This document shows, piece by piece, positions 41,483 through 50,628 of a stretch of 50,805 nucleotides of DNA (its first letter is position 1; each line of letters opens with the position of its first letter). The position numbers and the translations under genes were made by a program. The stretch comes from Bradyrhizobium sp. SSBR45G (lineage in GTDB: Bacteria > Pseudomonadota > Alphaproteobacteria > Rhizobiales > Xanthobacteraceae): contig NZ_BSCT01000048.1 of the NCBI RefSeq assembly GCF_030159255.1, positions 1-50,805 of the forward strand, given 5' to 3'. Below the pieces are notes generated by a model. The model did not search any database. It saw nothing but the letters and a program-made list of their open reading frames with translations, and was not told where the DNA came from.

Positions 41483-43270
41483 GTGCTGTCGACGCTGTCG
41501 CATATCATCGATCGCAAGGCCTCGAACCGGGTGGTCACGCGGCTGCGGGCGCTGCTGCGCAGCAACGAGTTCTACCTGATACCGCTGGCGCTCGTGATCG
41601 GCGTCGCCACCGGTGCGACCGTGACGGTGATGAGCCTGATCGCGCAATTCGCCCACATGATCATCTACGGCATCCCGATCGACGTCCGGCTCAGCGCCAA
41701 TGCCTGGGTCAATCCGGCCACCGCGCTGATCGCGCCGGCCTGCGGCGGTCTCATCCTCGGCGTAATGGAATGGTTGCGGCGGCGCTGGAAGATCGCACCG
41801 GCGGTCGACCCGGTCGAGGCCAATGCACTGCGCGGCGGACGGCTGTCGATGCGCGACAGCATCGTGGTGAGCAGCCAGACCCTGGTCTCCAACGGCTCCG
41901 GCGCCTCGGTCGGTCTCGAGGCCGGCTATACCCAGATCGGCGCCGGCATCGCCTCGCTGCTCGGCCAGTACCTCACCCTTCGCCGCAACGATATGCGCCT
42001 CATCCTCGGCTGCGGCGCCGCCGCCGCGATTGCCGCCGCGTTCGGCGCGCCGATCACGGGCGCGTTCTATGCCTGCGAGCTGATCGTCGGCGTCTACGCG
42101 GTCGGCAGCGCGGCACCGATCCTGGCGGCCTCGCTGGCCGGCGCGCTGACCTCGCGATATCTCGCCGGTGCGCCGTATTCGCTCGAGGTCCAGAAGGTCG
42201 GCGCGGTCGGTTTCGAGCAGTACGTCGCGCTGTTCGTGCTCGCGCTGCTCGTCGCCGGCATCGGCATCGTGGTGATGCGCGCCTCGCCGGCGGTGGAGCG
42301 GCTGTTCGTGCGCATCCCGGTCTGGCTTCGGCCCGTCATCGGCGGGCTCTGCGTGGGCGCGATGGCGATCGTGACGCCGCAGGTGCTGGCGGCGGGCCAC
42401 GGCGCGATGCTGCTCGACCTGCATCGCGAGATGGCGGTCGGCCTCATCGCGACCATCATCGTGCTCAAGCTCGCCGCCTGCCTGATCTCGCTGGCCTCCG
42501 GCTTCCGCGGCGGACTTTTTTTCGCGTCGCTGTTCATCGGCAGCCTGCTCGGCAAGCTGTTCGCAGGGCTGCTCGCGATGGCCGGCCTCGGGCTCGCGAT
42601 CGACCCGCTGGTCGCCATGCTGACCGGCATGGCGACGCTGGGCGTGGCCATCGTCGGCGGGCCGCTGACGATGTCGTTCCTGGTGCTGGAGATGACCCGC
42701 AGCGTCGATGTCACCGCCGTGGTGCTGGCCACCTGCATCGTCACCTCGGTCTGCGTCCGCGTCTTGTTCGGGCACTCGTTCTCCACCTGGCGGCTCCATC
42801 TGCGCGGCGAGACCATCCGCAGCGCCAATGACGTCGGTTGGCTGCGCAACCTCACCGTCGAGCGCCTGATGCGCTCCGACGTTGCCAAGGTGCCGACCAC
42901 GACCACGATCGCGGCCTGCCGGCGCGAATTCGCGCTGGGCACGCGGCAGGCGGTGGTGGTGGTCAACAACAGCGACGATTATTGCGGGCTGGTGTCCTTG
43001 CCCGACCTGTTCTCGGGCGAGCTGGACTCCATCGCCGACGAGATCCAGGTGGTCGAGCTCGCCAAATATTTCGAGGTCGCGCTGCTGCCTGAAATGAACG
43101 TCAAGACGGCGATGAAGATCTTCGACGATTCCGGTGCCGAGGAGCTTGCTGTGCTGGAGTCCGAGACCAGCCGCAAGGTGATCGGCTTCCTGACCGAATC
43201 CTTTGCGCGCCGCCGCTATGTCGAGGAGATCGACCAGGCGACGCGCGGCGTGCTCGGCGCGCTGTCGTGA
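41483..43270 (+). CDS. Divergent ClC-family chloride channel/transporter with C-terminal CBS pair
   Basis: A 595-aa membrane protein. Residues about 25-440 are a ClC-like fold (LIPLALVIGVATGATVTVMS, SNGSGASVGLEAGYTQIG, AAAIAAAFGAPITGAFYACE, GFRGGLFFASLFIGSLLGK). Residues about 455-590 carry two CBS motifs (ERLMRSDVAKVPTTTTIAACR, EELAVLESETSRKVIGFLTE). The gating Glu region GLEAG is kept. The GSGIP anion motif is replaced by VDPVEANAL, and GGxFxP by GGLFFASLF. It moves Cl- or another anion; CBS domains often sense nucleotides. The start is a GTG with only a weak ribosome site. Confidence 0.85.
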   Translation: MLSTLSHIIDRKASNRVVTRLRALLRSNEFYLIPLALVIGVATGATVTVMSLIAQFAHMIIYGIPIDVRLSANAWVNPATALIAPACGGLILGVMEWLRRRWKIAPAVDPVEANALRGGRLSMRDSIVVSSQTLVSNGSGASVGLEAGYTQIGAGIASLLGQYLTLRRNDMRLILGCGAAAAIAAAFGAPITGAFYACELIVGVYAVGSAAPILAASLAGALTSRYLAGAPYSLEVQKVGAVGFEQYVALFVLALLVAGIGIVVMRASPAVERLFVRIPVWLRPVIGGLCVGAMAIVTPQVLAAGHGAMLLDLHREMAVGLIATIIVLKLAACLISLASGFRGGLFFASLFIGSLLGKLFAGLLAMAGLGLAIDPLVAMLTGMATLGVAIVGGPLTMSFLVLEMTRSVDVTAVVLATCIVTSVCVRVLFGHSFSTWRLHLRGETIRSANDVGWLRNLTVERLMRSDVAKVPTTTTIAACRREFALGTRQAVVVVNNSDDYCGLVSLPDLFSGELDSIADEIQVVELAKYFEVALLPEMNVKTAMKIFDDSGAEELAVLESETSRKVIGFLTESFARRRYVEEIDQATRGVLGALS

Positions 43271-43351
43271 TCGCGTCACATCGCCGCGACGGCTGATGTC
43301 AGGGCCGGGAACGGAGTAGTCTGCGGGCCGTTCGAGACACGTGAGGACTGC

Positions 43352-44680
43352 ATGACGAGACGGACGAGAGTGGCTGTCGTGGCGGCCCTGGGTGTGCTGG
43401 CAGCGACGGTCGCTGTCGCGGAGCCTGCGGTGCTCAAGGGCAGGGACGCGTTCGGCAGCTGGCAGGGCGATGCGCCCGGCACAATCAGGCTGATCCGCCC
43501 CGAGGATCTGCCGAAGCCCGGCGCGACGGCCTCGGCCGCCAACGTCTCGCGCGTGGTGCAGCGGCCGGCCTCGGCCGTGCCCAAGGTCGCCGACGGCTTC
43601 AAGATCGCGCTGTTCGCGGAGGGGCTGAGCGGGCCGCGCATCATCCGCACCGCGCCGAATGGCGATATCTTCGTCGCCGAGACCAGGGCAGGCCGCGTCC
43701 GCGTGCTGCGCCCGAGCGAGGACGGCAGCAAGGTCGCATCCAGCGAGATCTTCGCCGACCGGCTCGGCCATCCCTTCGGCATCGCGTTCTATCCGAGCAG
43801 CGATCCGCAATGGGTCTATGTCGCGAGCACCGAGCGCGTCATGCGCTTTCCCTATCGTCCGGGCGACATGAAGGCTTCGGCGGCGCCGCAGGCCATCGCC
43901 GATCTGCCTGCCGGCTACGGCCATTCGACCCGTGACGTCGTCTTCACCAGGGACGACAAGCGCATGCTGGTGTCGGTCGGGTCGGCCGGCAATGTCGGCG
44001 AAGCGCTGGGAGATCCCGCAGGGGGCCTCACCGCCTGGATCAAGGCGCATCCGCTGGGGGCGGCCTGGGGCGGCGAGAGCGATCGTGCCGGCGTGCTCGC
44101 CTTCGATCCCGATGGCAGGAACCAGAGCCTGTTCGCGACCGGTATCCGCAACTGCGTCGGCCTCGCCATCCAGCCCTCCACCGGCCTGCCCTGGTGCTCG
44201 ACCAACGAGCGCGACGGCCTCGGCGACGATCTCGTGCCGGACTACGTGACGCGGGTGAAGGAGGGCGGCTTCTATGGCTGGCCCTGGTACTACATGGGCG
44301 ACAATGAGGACCCGCGGCATCGCGGCGAGCGCGCCGACCTCAAGGGCAGGGTCACCGTGCCCGATGTGCTGCTGCAGCCGCATTCGGCTTCGCTCGGCCT
44401 CACCTTCTATGACGCAACCTTGTTTCCTCCTGAGTATCGCGGTGACGCTTTTGCCGCCGAGCACGGCTCGTGGAACCGGTCGAAGCGCACCGGCTACAAG
44501 GTCATCCGCGTCAGGCTCAAGGACGGCGTGCCCACCGGCGAGTACGAGGACTTCGTCACCGGCTTCGTCATCAACGACCGCGAGGTCTGGGGCCGGCCGG
44601 TCGGCGTCACCGTGGCCCGCGACGGCAGCCTTCTCATCTCCGAGGACGGCAACGGCACGATCTGGCGCGTCACCCGTTAA
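43352..44680 (+). CDS. Sorbosone/glucose dehydrogenase-like protein
   Basis: A 442-aa exported beta-propeller of the PQQ-dependent sorbosone dehydrogenase group. The signal peptide is VAVVAALGVLAATVAVA, cleaved before EP. Blade motifs include ADGFKIALFAEGLSGPRII and NGDIFVAETRAGRVRVL, then HSTRDVVFTRDDKRMLVSVGSAG, RNCVGLAIQPSTG with WCSTNERDGLGDDLVPDY, GWPWYYMGDN and the closing AEHGSWNRSKRTGYKVI. The family oxidises sugars or aldehydes in the periplasm. The HSTRD His and the WPWYY/HGSWNR segments are where PQQ and metal sites lie in relatives. It lies alone, convergent with the nuclease-like gene. Confidence 0.82.
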   Translation: MTRRTRVAVVAALGVLAATVAVAEPAVLKGRDAFGSWQGDAPGTIRLIRPEDLPKPGATASAANVSRVVQRPASAVPKVADGFKIALFAEGLSGPRIIRTAPNGDIFVAETRAGRVRVLRPSEDGSKVASSEIFADRLGHPFGIAFYPSSDPQWVYVASTERVMRFPYRPGDMKASAAPQAIADLPAGYGHSTRDVVFTRDDKRMLVSVGSAGNVGEALGDPAGGLTAWIKAHPLGAAWGGESDRAGVLAFDPDGRNQSLFATGIRNCVGLAIQPSTGLPWCSTNERDGLGDDLVPDYVTRVKEGGFYGWPWYYMGDNEDPRHRGERADLKGRVTVPDVLLQPHSASLGLTFYDATLFPPEYRGDAFAAEHGSWNRSKRTGYKVIRVRLKDGVPTGEYEDFVTGFVINDREVWGRPVGVTVARDGSLLISEDGNGTIWRVTR

Positions 44681-44694
44681 GCGGCCACGAGCTG

Positions 44695-45486
44695 CTATTT
44701 CTTCGCCGCCCGGCAGTTGAAGGCGCGGCGGAAGCCGGAGGCCCTTGCGTCGTCCTCCGAGCAGAACCAGCGGTCGGGCTCGGTGGTCGCCGGATAGCTC
44801 GGGCAGCCCTGCAGATGATAGATGCCGATATTGCCGGTGACGCGGGCGCGCACCGCGAACTTGCCCTTGATGGTGCAGCCGGGCGGCGCGCTCGGCGCGT
44901 CCGGGAACAGCACGGCGCGGATCTCGCGGTCGCGGTCGGTGCGGCAGGAGGCGCCGAGCAGGGCGCCGTCCTTCTTGTCGATGCGGAACTCGGCTGGCGC
45001 GACGAAGCAGCCCTTCCATAGCCCGCGCAACGCCTCCTTGGCTGCGGCGATATCGTCCTTGGCGCGGACCTTGACGGCCGGGTCGGCGCTGACGGCATAG
45101 CCGGCGCGGGCGATCTGTAGGTTCAGGCTGGCCTTGTCGCCATCGACAGTGCAGAGGCCGATCTTGCGGGTCTTCAGCGGCTTGTCGGGACCGAGATCGT
45201 CGCAACGCACGGAGCGGCCGCCGATCAGCTTGGTCAGCTGCTCCCGTGCCTCGACGCCGCAGCTCCAGGGATCGGCGTGGTCGTCGATGCAGAGCTGGTC
45301 GACCTCCGGCGCATCGATGCCGTCGAGCCGGAACACCGTGTCGCCAAGCTGGATGGTGTCGCCGCTGCGGACGATGGTGCCGGCACCCAGCGCTGGGCTC
45401 AGCGCGCCGCCGATCGCGAGAGCGATGATCACACCTGTCCGCCCCACCGTGCACCACCCCTGCATGCCTTGTCCCCCGCGATCCAT
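44695..45486 (-). CDS. Secreted SNase-like (thermonuclease family) protein with Cys-rich tail
   Basis: A 263-aa protein. An N-terminal hydrophobic stretch (GVIIALAIGGALSPALGAG) looks like a signal or anchor. Residues 38-160 resemble the staphylococcal-nuclease fold (VFRLDGIDAPEVDQLC, SCGVEAREQLTKLIGG, LCTVDGDKASLNLQIARAGYAV, KEALRGLWKGCF). Not all SNase catalytic residues are certain. The tail holds GIYHLQGCPSY, then RWFCSEDDARASGFRRAFNC, a Cys-rich module often found on such proteins. It may act on nucleic acid outside the cytoplasm. The start could be the ATG at 45486 or one at 45465. Confidence 0.75.
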   Translation of the reverse strand: MDRGGQGMQGWCTVGRTGVIIALAIGGALSPALGAGTIVRSGDTIQLGDTVFRLDGIDAPEVDQLCIDDHADPWSCGVEAREQLTKLIGGRSVRCDDLGPDKPLKTRKIGLCTVDGDKASLNLQIARAGYAVSADPAVKVRAKDDIAAAKEALRGLWKGCFVAPAEFRIDKKDGALLGASCRTDRDREIRAVLFPDAPSAPPGCTIKGKFAVRARVTGNIGIYHLQGCPSYPATTEPDRWFCSEDDARASGFRRAFNCRAAKK

Positions 45487-45676
45487 CCTGTAGTCCTAGC
45501 ACCCGGCGCCTCGCGGGATCAATTTCATGCTTGGGAATCGTCGGCGCTGCCGCTCGCCGCCTCCGGCGCAGAGCTTCATGAGCCGATTGCATTCCATCGG
45601 CGGCAATTTGTTTTACGAATCCGTCTAAGGAGAGGGAGCCTGCGGACCATCTGAAGCGAGCTTCGGCGGAGGGAAG

Positions 45677-46471
45677 ATGATTGACACCAGTGATCGATCG
45701 GCAATGCGCGCGAAGTTCGCGCCACCGGCCGAAAAACCCCGACATGCAGGCATGTCGCGCCGCAGCCTGCTGGCGACGGCTGCGCTGCTGATCACCACGT
45801 CCGGCGCGACCGCCAAGGTGGTGACGAAGGTGCTGCCGTGGCGGCCGAACGAGGCCTATCCGGTCCCCCCGGTCGTGCCGGGCGGCTGGCTGTTCTTCAC
45901 CGCGGAGGAAGCTTCCGTCGTCGACGCGATCGTCGATCGGCTGATCCCGGCTGATGAACTCGGACCCGGCGCCAAGGACTCCGGCGTCACCACCTTCATC
46001 GATCGCCAGCTGACCGGCCCCTATGGCGGCCACGACTGGCTCTACATGCAGGGCCCGTTCTCGTCCAATCCGCTGCCGACGCAGGGCCTTCAGTCGCCGC
46101 TGACGCCGCGGCAGCAATATCGCCAGGGCCTTGCTGCGCTCGCCGCCTATTGCAAGGCGAATTTCGGAGGCCGCGGCTTCGCCGATCTCTCCGCCGAGGA
46201 CAAGGACAGACTGCTCGCGGGCATGGAGAAGGGCGACGTGAAGTTCGACGGCTTCTCGAGCCGCATGCTGTTCAACGCGGTGCATGCCAACACCATGGAA
46301 GGCTTCTTCGCCGATCCGATCTACGGCGGCAACAAGGACATGGCGGGCTGGAAGCTGATCGGCTTCCCCGGCGTCCGCTACGACTTCCGCGACGTGATCG
46401 ACAATCCGAACAAGCCCTACACGCTGCCTCCGGTCGGCATGCAGGGCCAGCCCGCCTGGGGAGTCCGCTGA
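45677..46471 (+). CDS. Tat-exported gluconate 2-dehydrogenase subunit 3-like protein
   Basis: A 264-aa small subunit of a three-component membrane dehydrogenase. A twin-Arg signal follows a 26-residue lead (MSRRSLLATAALLITTSGATA). The mature part has the family pattern GWLFFTAEEASVVDAIVDRLIPADELGPGA, TFIDRQLTGPYG, then NAVHANTMEGFFADPIYGGNKDMAGWKLIGFPGV. The large flavoprotein has no signal of its own, so it should be carried out by this subunit as a folded complex. The flavoprotein gene starts 1 base after its stop and the cytochrome follows, forming one operon. Confidence 0.9.
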   Translation: MIDTSDRSAMRAKFAPPAEKPRHAGMSRRSLLATAALLITTSGATAKVVTKVLPWRPNEAYPVPPVVPGGWLFFTAEEASVVDAIVDRLIPADELGPGAKDSGVTTFIDRQLTGPYGGHDWLYMQGPFSSNPLPTQGLQSPLTPRQQYRQGLAALAAYCKANFGGRGFADLSAEDKDRLLAGMEKGDVKFDGFSSRMLFNAVHANTMEGFFADPIYGGNKDMAGWKLIGFPGVRYDFRDVIDNPNKPYTLPPVGMQGQPAWGVR

Positions 46472-46472
46472 C

Positions 46473-48239
46473 ATGACACGTCGTCTTCCACGCAAGGATG
46501 TCGTCATCGTCGGCCTCGGCTGGACCGGGTCGATCATGGCGCTCGAACTGTGCCGTGCCGGCCTCGATGTCGTTGCCATCGAGCGCGGCCCCTGGCGCGA
46601 CACCGCGACCGACTTCAACATCGGCACGGCGCCCGACGAGCTGCGCTATGCGGTCCGGCACGACCTCTTCCTGCGCACGCGTCAGGAAACGCTGACCATG
46701 CGCAACAATTCCTCGCAGACGGCTTTGCCGATCCGCCGCTGGGGCAGCTTCCTGCCCGGCAATGGCGTCGGCGGTGCCGGATCGCACTGGAACGGCCAGA
46801 CCTGGCGGTTCCTGCCGGATGATTTCCGCATCCGCAGCCACATGATCGAGCGCTATGGCGAGGGCATCATGCCCGAGGGCCATCAGATCCAGGACTGGCC
46901 GATGAGCTATGACGAGCTCGAGCCGTTCTATGACAAGTTCGAATATGTCGCGGGGATCTCCGGCAAGGCCGGCAACATCAAGGGGCAGATCCAGCCCGGC
47001 GGCAATCCGTTCGAGGGCGCGCGTGAGCGCGACTATCCGACGCCGCCGATGAAGCAGGGCTATTCGCAGGAGCTGTTCACGAAGGCGGCCAAGGAGCTGG
47101 GGCTGCACCCGTTCCCGCGTCCGTCGGCGAACCTTTCGACGGGCTACACCAACCCGTATGGCTGCAGCATGGCGCCTTGCACTTATTGCGGCTTCTGCGA
47201 GCGCTTCGGCTGCTCCAACTACTCGAAGTCGTCGCCTCAGACCTGCGTGCTGCCGGCGCTGGTGCGCGAGCCCAATTTCGAGGCCCGCACCGAATGCGAG
47301 GTCACCAAGGTCAAGCTCTCCGGCGACGGCAAGATGGCGACCGGCGTCGTCTATGTCGATGCCATCGGCGAGGAGTGGGAGCAGCCGGCCGATCTGGTGC
47401 TCTTGTGCGCCTATGGCCTGTTCAACGTCCGGCTGATGCTGCTGTCCGGCATCGGCAAGCCCTACGACCCGAGCACGGGCGAGGGCGTGGTGGGCCGCAA
47501 CTACGCCTATCAGACCGGCTCGGGCGCGACCGCGTTCTTCGACAACGTCAACTTCAACCCGTTCGCAGCGGCCGGCTCGCTCGGCGCGGCGCTCGACGAC
47601 TACAACAGCGACAATTTCGACCACGGTCCTCACGGCTTCGTGGGCGGCGCCTCGATCACCAATGCCTACACCAACGGCCGGCCGATCCAGTACCGCCCGA
47701 CGCCGCGGGGCACGCCGGCCTGGGGCTCGGCCTGGAAGAAGGCGGTGCGCGAGACCTATCAGCGCGTCACCAATGTCGGCGCGCAGGGCAGCGTGATGAG
47801 CTATCGCGCCAACTATCTCGATCTCGATCCGACCTACAAGGATCCGCTCGGCCGGCCCCTGATGCGGATGACGTTCGACTATCAGCCGAACGAGATCAAG
47901 ATGGCCAACTGGATGGCCGAGCGCTGCGAGGCGATCGCCAAGGCGATGGGCGCCAAGACCACCCAGATCAACCGGCTCAACACGCCGTGGTCGACCGTGC
48001 CCTATCAGAGCACGCACAACACCGGCGGCACCGTCACCGGCAACGACCCCAGGACCAGCGTGCTGAACCGCTATCTGCAAAGCTGGGACGTCCCGAACGT
48101 GTTCGTCATGGGTGCGTCGACCTTCCCGCAGAACGCCGGCTACAACCCGACCGGGACCGTGGGAGCGCTGACCTATTGGGCGCTCGATGCCATCCAGAGC
48201 AAATATCTGAAATCACCTGGCGCCCTGGTGCAGCAATGA
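46473..48239 (+). CDS. GMC-family flavoprotein dehydrogenase (gluconate 2-dehydrogenase type)
   Basis: A 588-aa GMC oxidoreductase. FAD-binding is at DVVIVGLGWTGSIMALELCRAG (8-29) with AIERGPW. The middle has GGAGSHWNGQTWRF, then a Cys cluster CTYCGFCERFGCSNY that is unusual and may hold an extra disulfide or metal site. The C-terminal active-site region is HNTGGTVTGNDPRTS and GYNPTGTVGALTYWALD, with the family's His-Asn pair. It oxidises a sugar acid or alcohol in the periplasm and passes electrons to the triheme cytochrome encoded next. The stop and the cytochrome start overlap (ATGA). Confidence 0.92.
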   Translation: MTRRLPRKDVVIVGLGWTGSIMALELCRAGLDVVAIERGPWRDTATDFNIGTAPDELRYAVRHDLFLRTRQETLTMRNNSSQTALPIRRWGSFLPGNGVGGAGSHWNGQTWRFLPDDFRIRSHMIERYGEGIMPEGHQIQDWPMSYDELEPFYDKFEYVAGISGKAGNIKGQIQPGGNPFEGARERDYPTPPMKQGYSQELFTKAAKELGLHPFPRPSANLSTGYTNPYGCSMAPCTYCGFCERFGCSNYSKSSPQTCVLPALVREPNFEARTECEVTKVKLSGDGKMATGVVYVDAIGEEWEQPADLVLLCAYGLFNVRLMLLSGIGKPYDPSTGEGVVGRNYAYQTGSGATAFFDNVNFNPFAAAGSLGAALDDYNSDNFDHGPHGFVGGASITNAYTNGRPIQYRPTPRGTPAWGSAWKKAVRETYQRVTNVGAQGSVMSYRANYLDLDPTYKDPLGRPLMRMTFDYQPNEIKMANWMAERCEAIAKAMGAKTTQINRLNTPWSTVPYQSTHNTGGTVTGNDPRTSVLNRYLQSWDVPNVFVMGASTFPQNAGYNPTGTVGALTYWALDAIQSKYLKSPGALVQQ

Positions 48240-49516
48240 GTGCGAACGTGAAGACGAACTGGACCGGGACCCGCGCGTGGCTGCGTCGCATGCCGATGCG
48301 CAGGATTGTCGCAGCCACGCTGCTGGCCATGCCCGCGGCTGCTCTGGCCGACTCCGACAATTTCGTCGAGGCGGGCCGCGGCCGGGCGCTGGTGACCGCG
48401 GGCGACTGCGTCGCCTGCCACACCGCGCCGGGCGGCAAGCCGTTCGCCGGCGGCCTGGCCCTGCAGACGCCATTCGGCGCGATCATGACGCCGAACATCA
48501 CGCCGGACAACGCGACCGGCATCGGCAGCTGGACCGCGGACGATTTCGCCCGCGCCATGCACGAGGGCAGGCGCCCCAACGGCACGCGGCTGTATCCGGC
48601 GTTTCCCTACACCTATTACACCAAGGTGACGCGGGCGGATTCGGATGCCATCTTCGCCTATCTGCGCTCGCTCGATCCGGTCTCGAACAGCGTCGACCGC
48701 AACACGCTGCCGTTCCCGTTCAGCATCCGCAGCTCGATGGCGGTGTGGAACGGAATGTTCTTCACGGCCGGCGAGTTCAAGCCGGACCCGAACAGATCGG
48801 AGGAGTACAACCGCGGCGCCTATCTGGTCGAAGGCCTCGGCCATTGCGGCGCTTGCCATACCCCGCTCAACGCCCTCGGCGCCAACAAGGCCGATCGCTA
48901 TCTGCAGGGCGGCCAGATCGACAGCTGGACCGCGCCGAACATCACCAATGACATGCAGGCCGGGCTTGGCAAATGGTCGGTCGACGACGTCGTGCAATAT
49001 CTCAAGACCGGGCAGGCGCGCGGCGTGATCGCCAGTGGTCCGATGAAGGACGTCGTCGAGAACTCGACGGCGAAGATGCCGGATGCGGATCTGAAGGCGA
49101 TGGCGGTCTTTCTCAAGGATCGCGGCGCAGCCGGCGGGCCGGCGCCGACCCCGGTCGCTGCGAGCGACGGCCGCATGAAGGTCGGCGAGGCGATCTTCGT
49201 CGACACCTGCGCGGCCTGCCATGTCCGCTCTGGCGAAGGCATTGCGCGTGTGTTCCCGAAGCTCGCGGGCGCGACGGTCGTCACCCAGGATGATCCGGCC
49301 TCGCTGATCCATATCGTGATCACCGGCGGGCAGGCGGCGGCGACAGCGACGCATCCGACCGCGCCGACCATGCCTTCGTTCGGCTATCGCCTGAACGACG
49401 AGCAGATCGCGGCGGTCGTCACCTATGTCCGCAACAGCTGGGGCAATGCGGCAAGCCCGGTGGCGGCGGATGCGGTCAAGGCGATCCGCGGCAAGGTGAC
49501 CGGCCCGGCGGACTAG
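48236..49516 (+). CDS. Triheme cytochrome c subunit of the dehydrogenase
   Basis: A 426-aa cytochrome with three CXXCH sites: CVACH (58-62), CGACH (204-208) and CAACH (325-329). It has a Sec signal (IVAATLLAMPAAALA, cleaved before DSD). Distal Met ligands are likely in TPNIT-region loops and in MPSFGYRLND. It is the electron-accepting, membrane-associated subunit of gluconate, alcohol or sorbitol dehydrogenases, handing electrons to quinone or the respiratory chain. The ATG overlaps the flavoprotein stop by 4 nt, a standard order for this operon. Confidence 0.93.
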   Translation: MSANVKTNWTGTRAWLRRMPMRRIVAATLLAMPAAALADSDNFVEAGRGRALVTAGDCVACHTAPGGKPFAGGLALQTPFGAIMTPNITPDNATGIGSWTADDFARAMHEGRRPNGTRLYPAFPYTYYTKVTRADSDAIFAYLRSLDPVSNSVDRNTLPFPFSIRSSMAVWNGMFFTAGEFKPDPNRSEEYNRGAYLVEGLGHCGACHTPLNALGANKADRYLQGGQIDSWTAPNITNDMQAGLGKWSVDDVVQYLKTGQARGVIASGPMKDVVENSTAKMPDADLKAMAVFLKDRGAAGGPAPTPVAASDGRMKVGEAIFVDTCAACHVRSGEGIARVFPKLAGATVVTQDDPASLIHIVITGGQAAATATHPTAPTMPSFGYRLNDEQIAAVVTYVRNSWGNAASPVAADAVKAIRGKVTGPAD

Positions 49517-49583
49517 CGCCGGGGCAGGTGCCTTGCGCCCGCAGGGCCTGCTACCCATCTGATGTGGCGAAGGAAATCTTGCC

Positions 49584-50618
49584 ATGTTGGACTTTACCTC
49601 CGATGTTGCCGGTGACGCGCTGTCGCCGGCGCAGGCGTCCAGTGCTGCGGTCGATGACCAGACGCTGCTCGACGCCTATTCCAATGCCGTCATCGACGTC
49701 ACCGAGCGCGTCGGTCCCGCCGTCGTGCGCGTCGAGACCGGGCCCAAAGCCGGCGGGCGCACGGAGCGCGGCGGCCTCGGCTCCGGCATCGTGATCTCGC
49801 CGGACGGCCTCGTGCTGACCAACAGCCATGTGGTCGGCACCTCGAAGGCGATCCGGCTGCGCGACGTCGAGGGCGTCGTCACCGAGGCGCAGGTGCTCGG
49901 CGTCGATCCCGACACCGATCTGGCGCTGCTGCGCGCCAACCATGCGCGCGACCTGCGCTATGCGTCGCTCGGCAACTCCAAGAGCCTGCGCCGCGGCCAA
50001 CTCGTGGTGGCGATCGGCAATCCGCTCGGGTTCGAATCGACGGTCACGGCCGGCGTGGTCTCGGCGCTGGGCCGCTCGATCCGCTCGGTCTCGGGCCGCA
50101 TGATCGAGGACGTGATTCAGACGGATGCGGCGCTCAATCCCGGCAATTCGGGCGGCGCGCTGGTGTCGTCGGCGGCCGAGGTGATCGGCATCAACACCGC
50201 CATCATCCAGGGCGCGCAGGGCATCTGCTTTGCGGTCGCCAGCAACACCGCGCAGTTCGTGCTGTCGGAGATCATCCGCCACGGCTATGTCCGCCGCGCC
50301 TATATCGGCGTGTCCGGCCAGACCGCGCCGGTGCCGCGGCGCCATGCGGTGCTGGCCGGCGTCGAGAACAAGCTCGGCGCGCTCCTGATGCAGATCGAGC
50401 CGGATGGTCCGGCGGCGCGCGCCGGCCTGTTGCCGGGCGATGTTGTCATCAAGCTCGACGGCGTCGACATCAACGGCGTCGACGACCTGATCCGCGTCCT
50501 CGACCGCGACCGCATCGGCCGCACGCTCGCGATGGACGTGCTGCGCCTCGGCCGCCTGCGCGGCATCGACATCCACCCCTTGGAGCGCAAGCCGGCGGCG
50601 CGGCAGGCGGGGTCGTGA
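49584..50618 (+). CDS. Trypsin-like PDZ (DegP/HtrA family) protease
   Basis: A 344-aa S1C serine protease. The triad is His82 in TNSHVV, Asp112 in DTDLALL and Ser189 in NPGNSGGALV. A single PDZ domain occupies about 235-330 (GALLMQIEPDGPAARAGLLPGDVVIKLDGVDI). There is no evident signal peptide or TM segment at the N-terminus (MLDFTSDVAGDALSP), so it may stay in the cytoplasm, unlike classic DegP. Relatives without leaders occur in Bradyrhizobium. It is 67 bases downstream of the cytochrome and could be read from the same transcript. Confidence 0.9.
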   Translation: MLDFTSDVAGDALSPAQASSAAVDDQTLLDAYSNAVIDVTERVGPAVVRVETGPKAGGRTERGGLGSGIVISPDGLVLTNSHVVGTSKAIRLRDVEGVVTEAQVLGVDPDTDLALLRANHARDLRYASLGNSKSLRRGQLVVAIGNPLGFESTVTAGVVSALGRSIRSVSGRMIEDVIQTDAALNPGNSGGALVSSAAEVIGINTAIIQGAQGICFAVASNTAQFVLSEIIRHGYVRRAYIGVSGQTAPVPRRHAVLAGVENKLGALLMQIEPDGPAARAGLLPGDVVIKLDGVDINGVDDLIRVLDRDRIGRTLAMDVLRLGRLRGIDIHPLERKPAARQAGS

Positions 50619-50628
50619 CGATGATGGA

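Noticed and set aside
41303..46627. 1774-codon minus-strand frame
   Set aside because: It spans several plus-strand genes and the nuclease-like gene, has no recognisable domain, and is rich in Arg, His, Asp and Gly as expected of antisense of high-GC codons.
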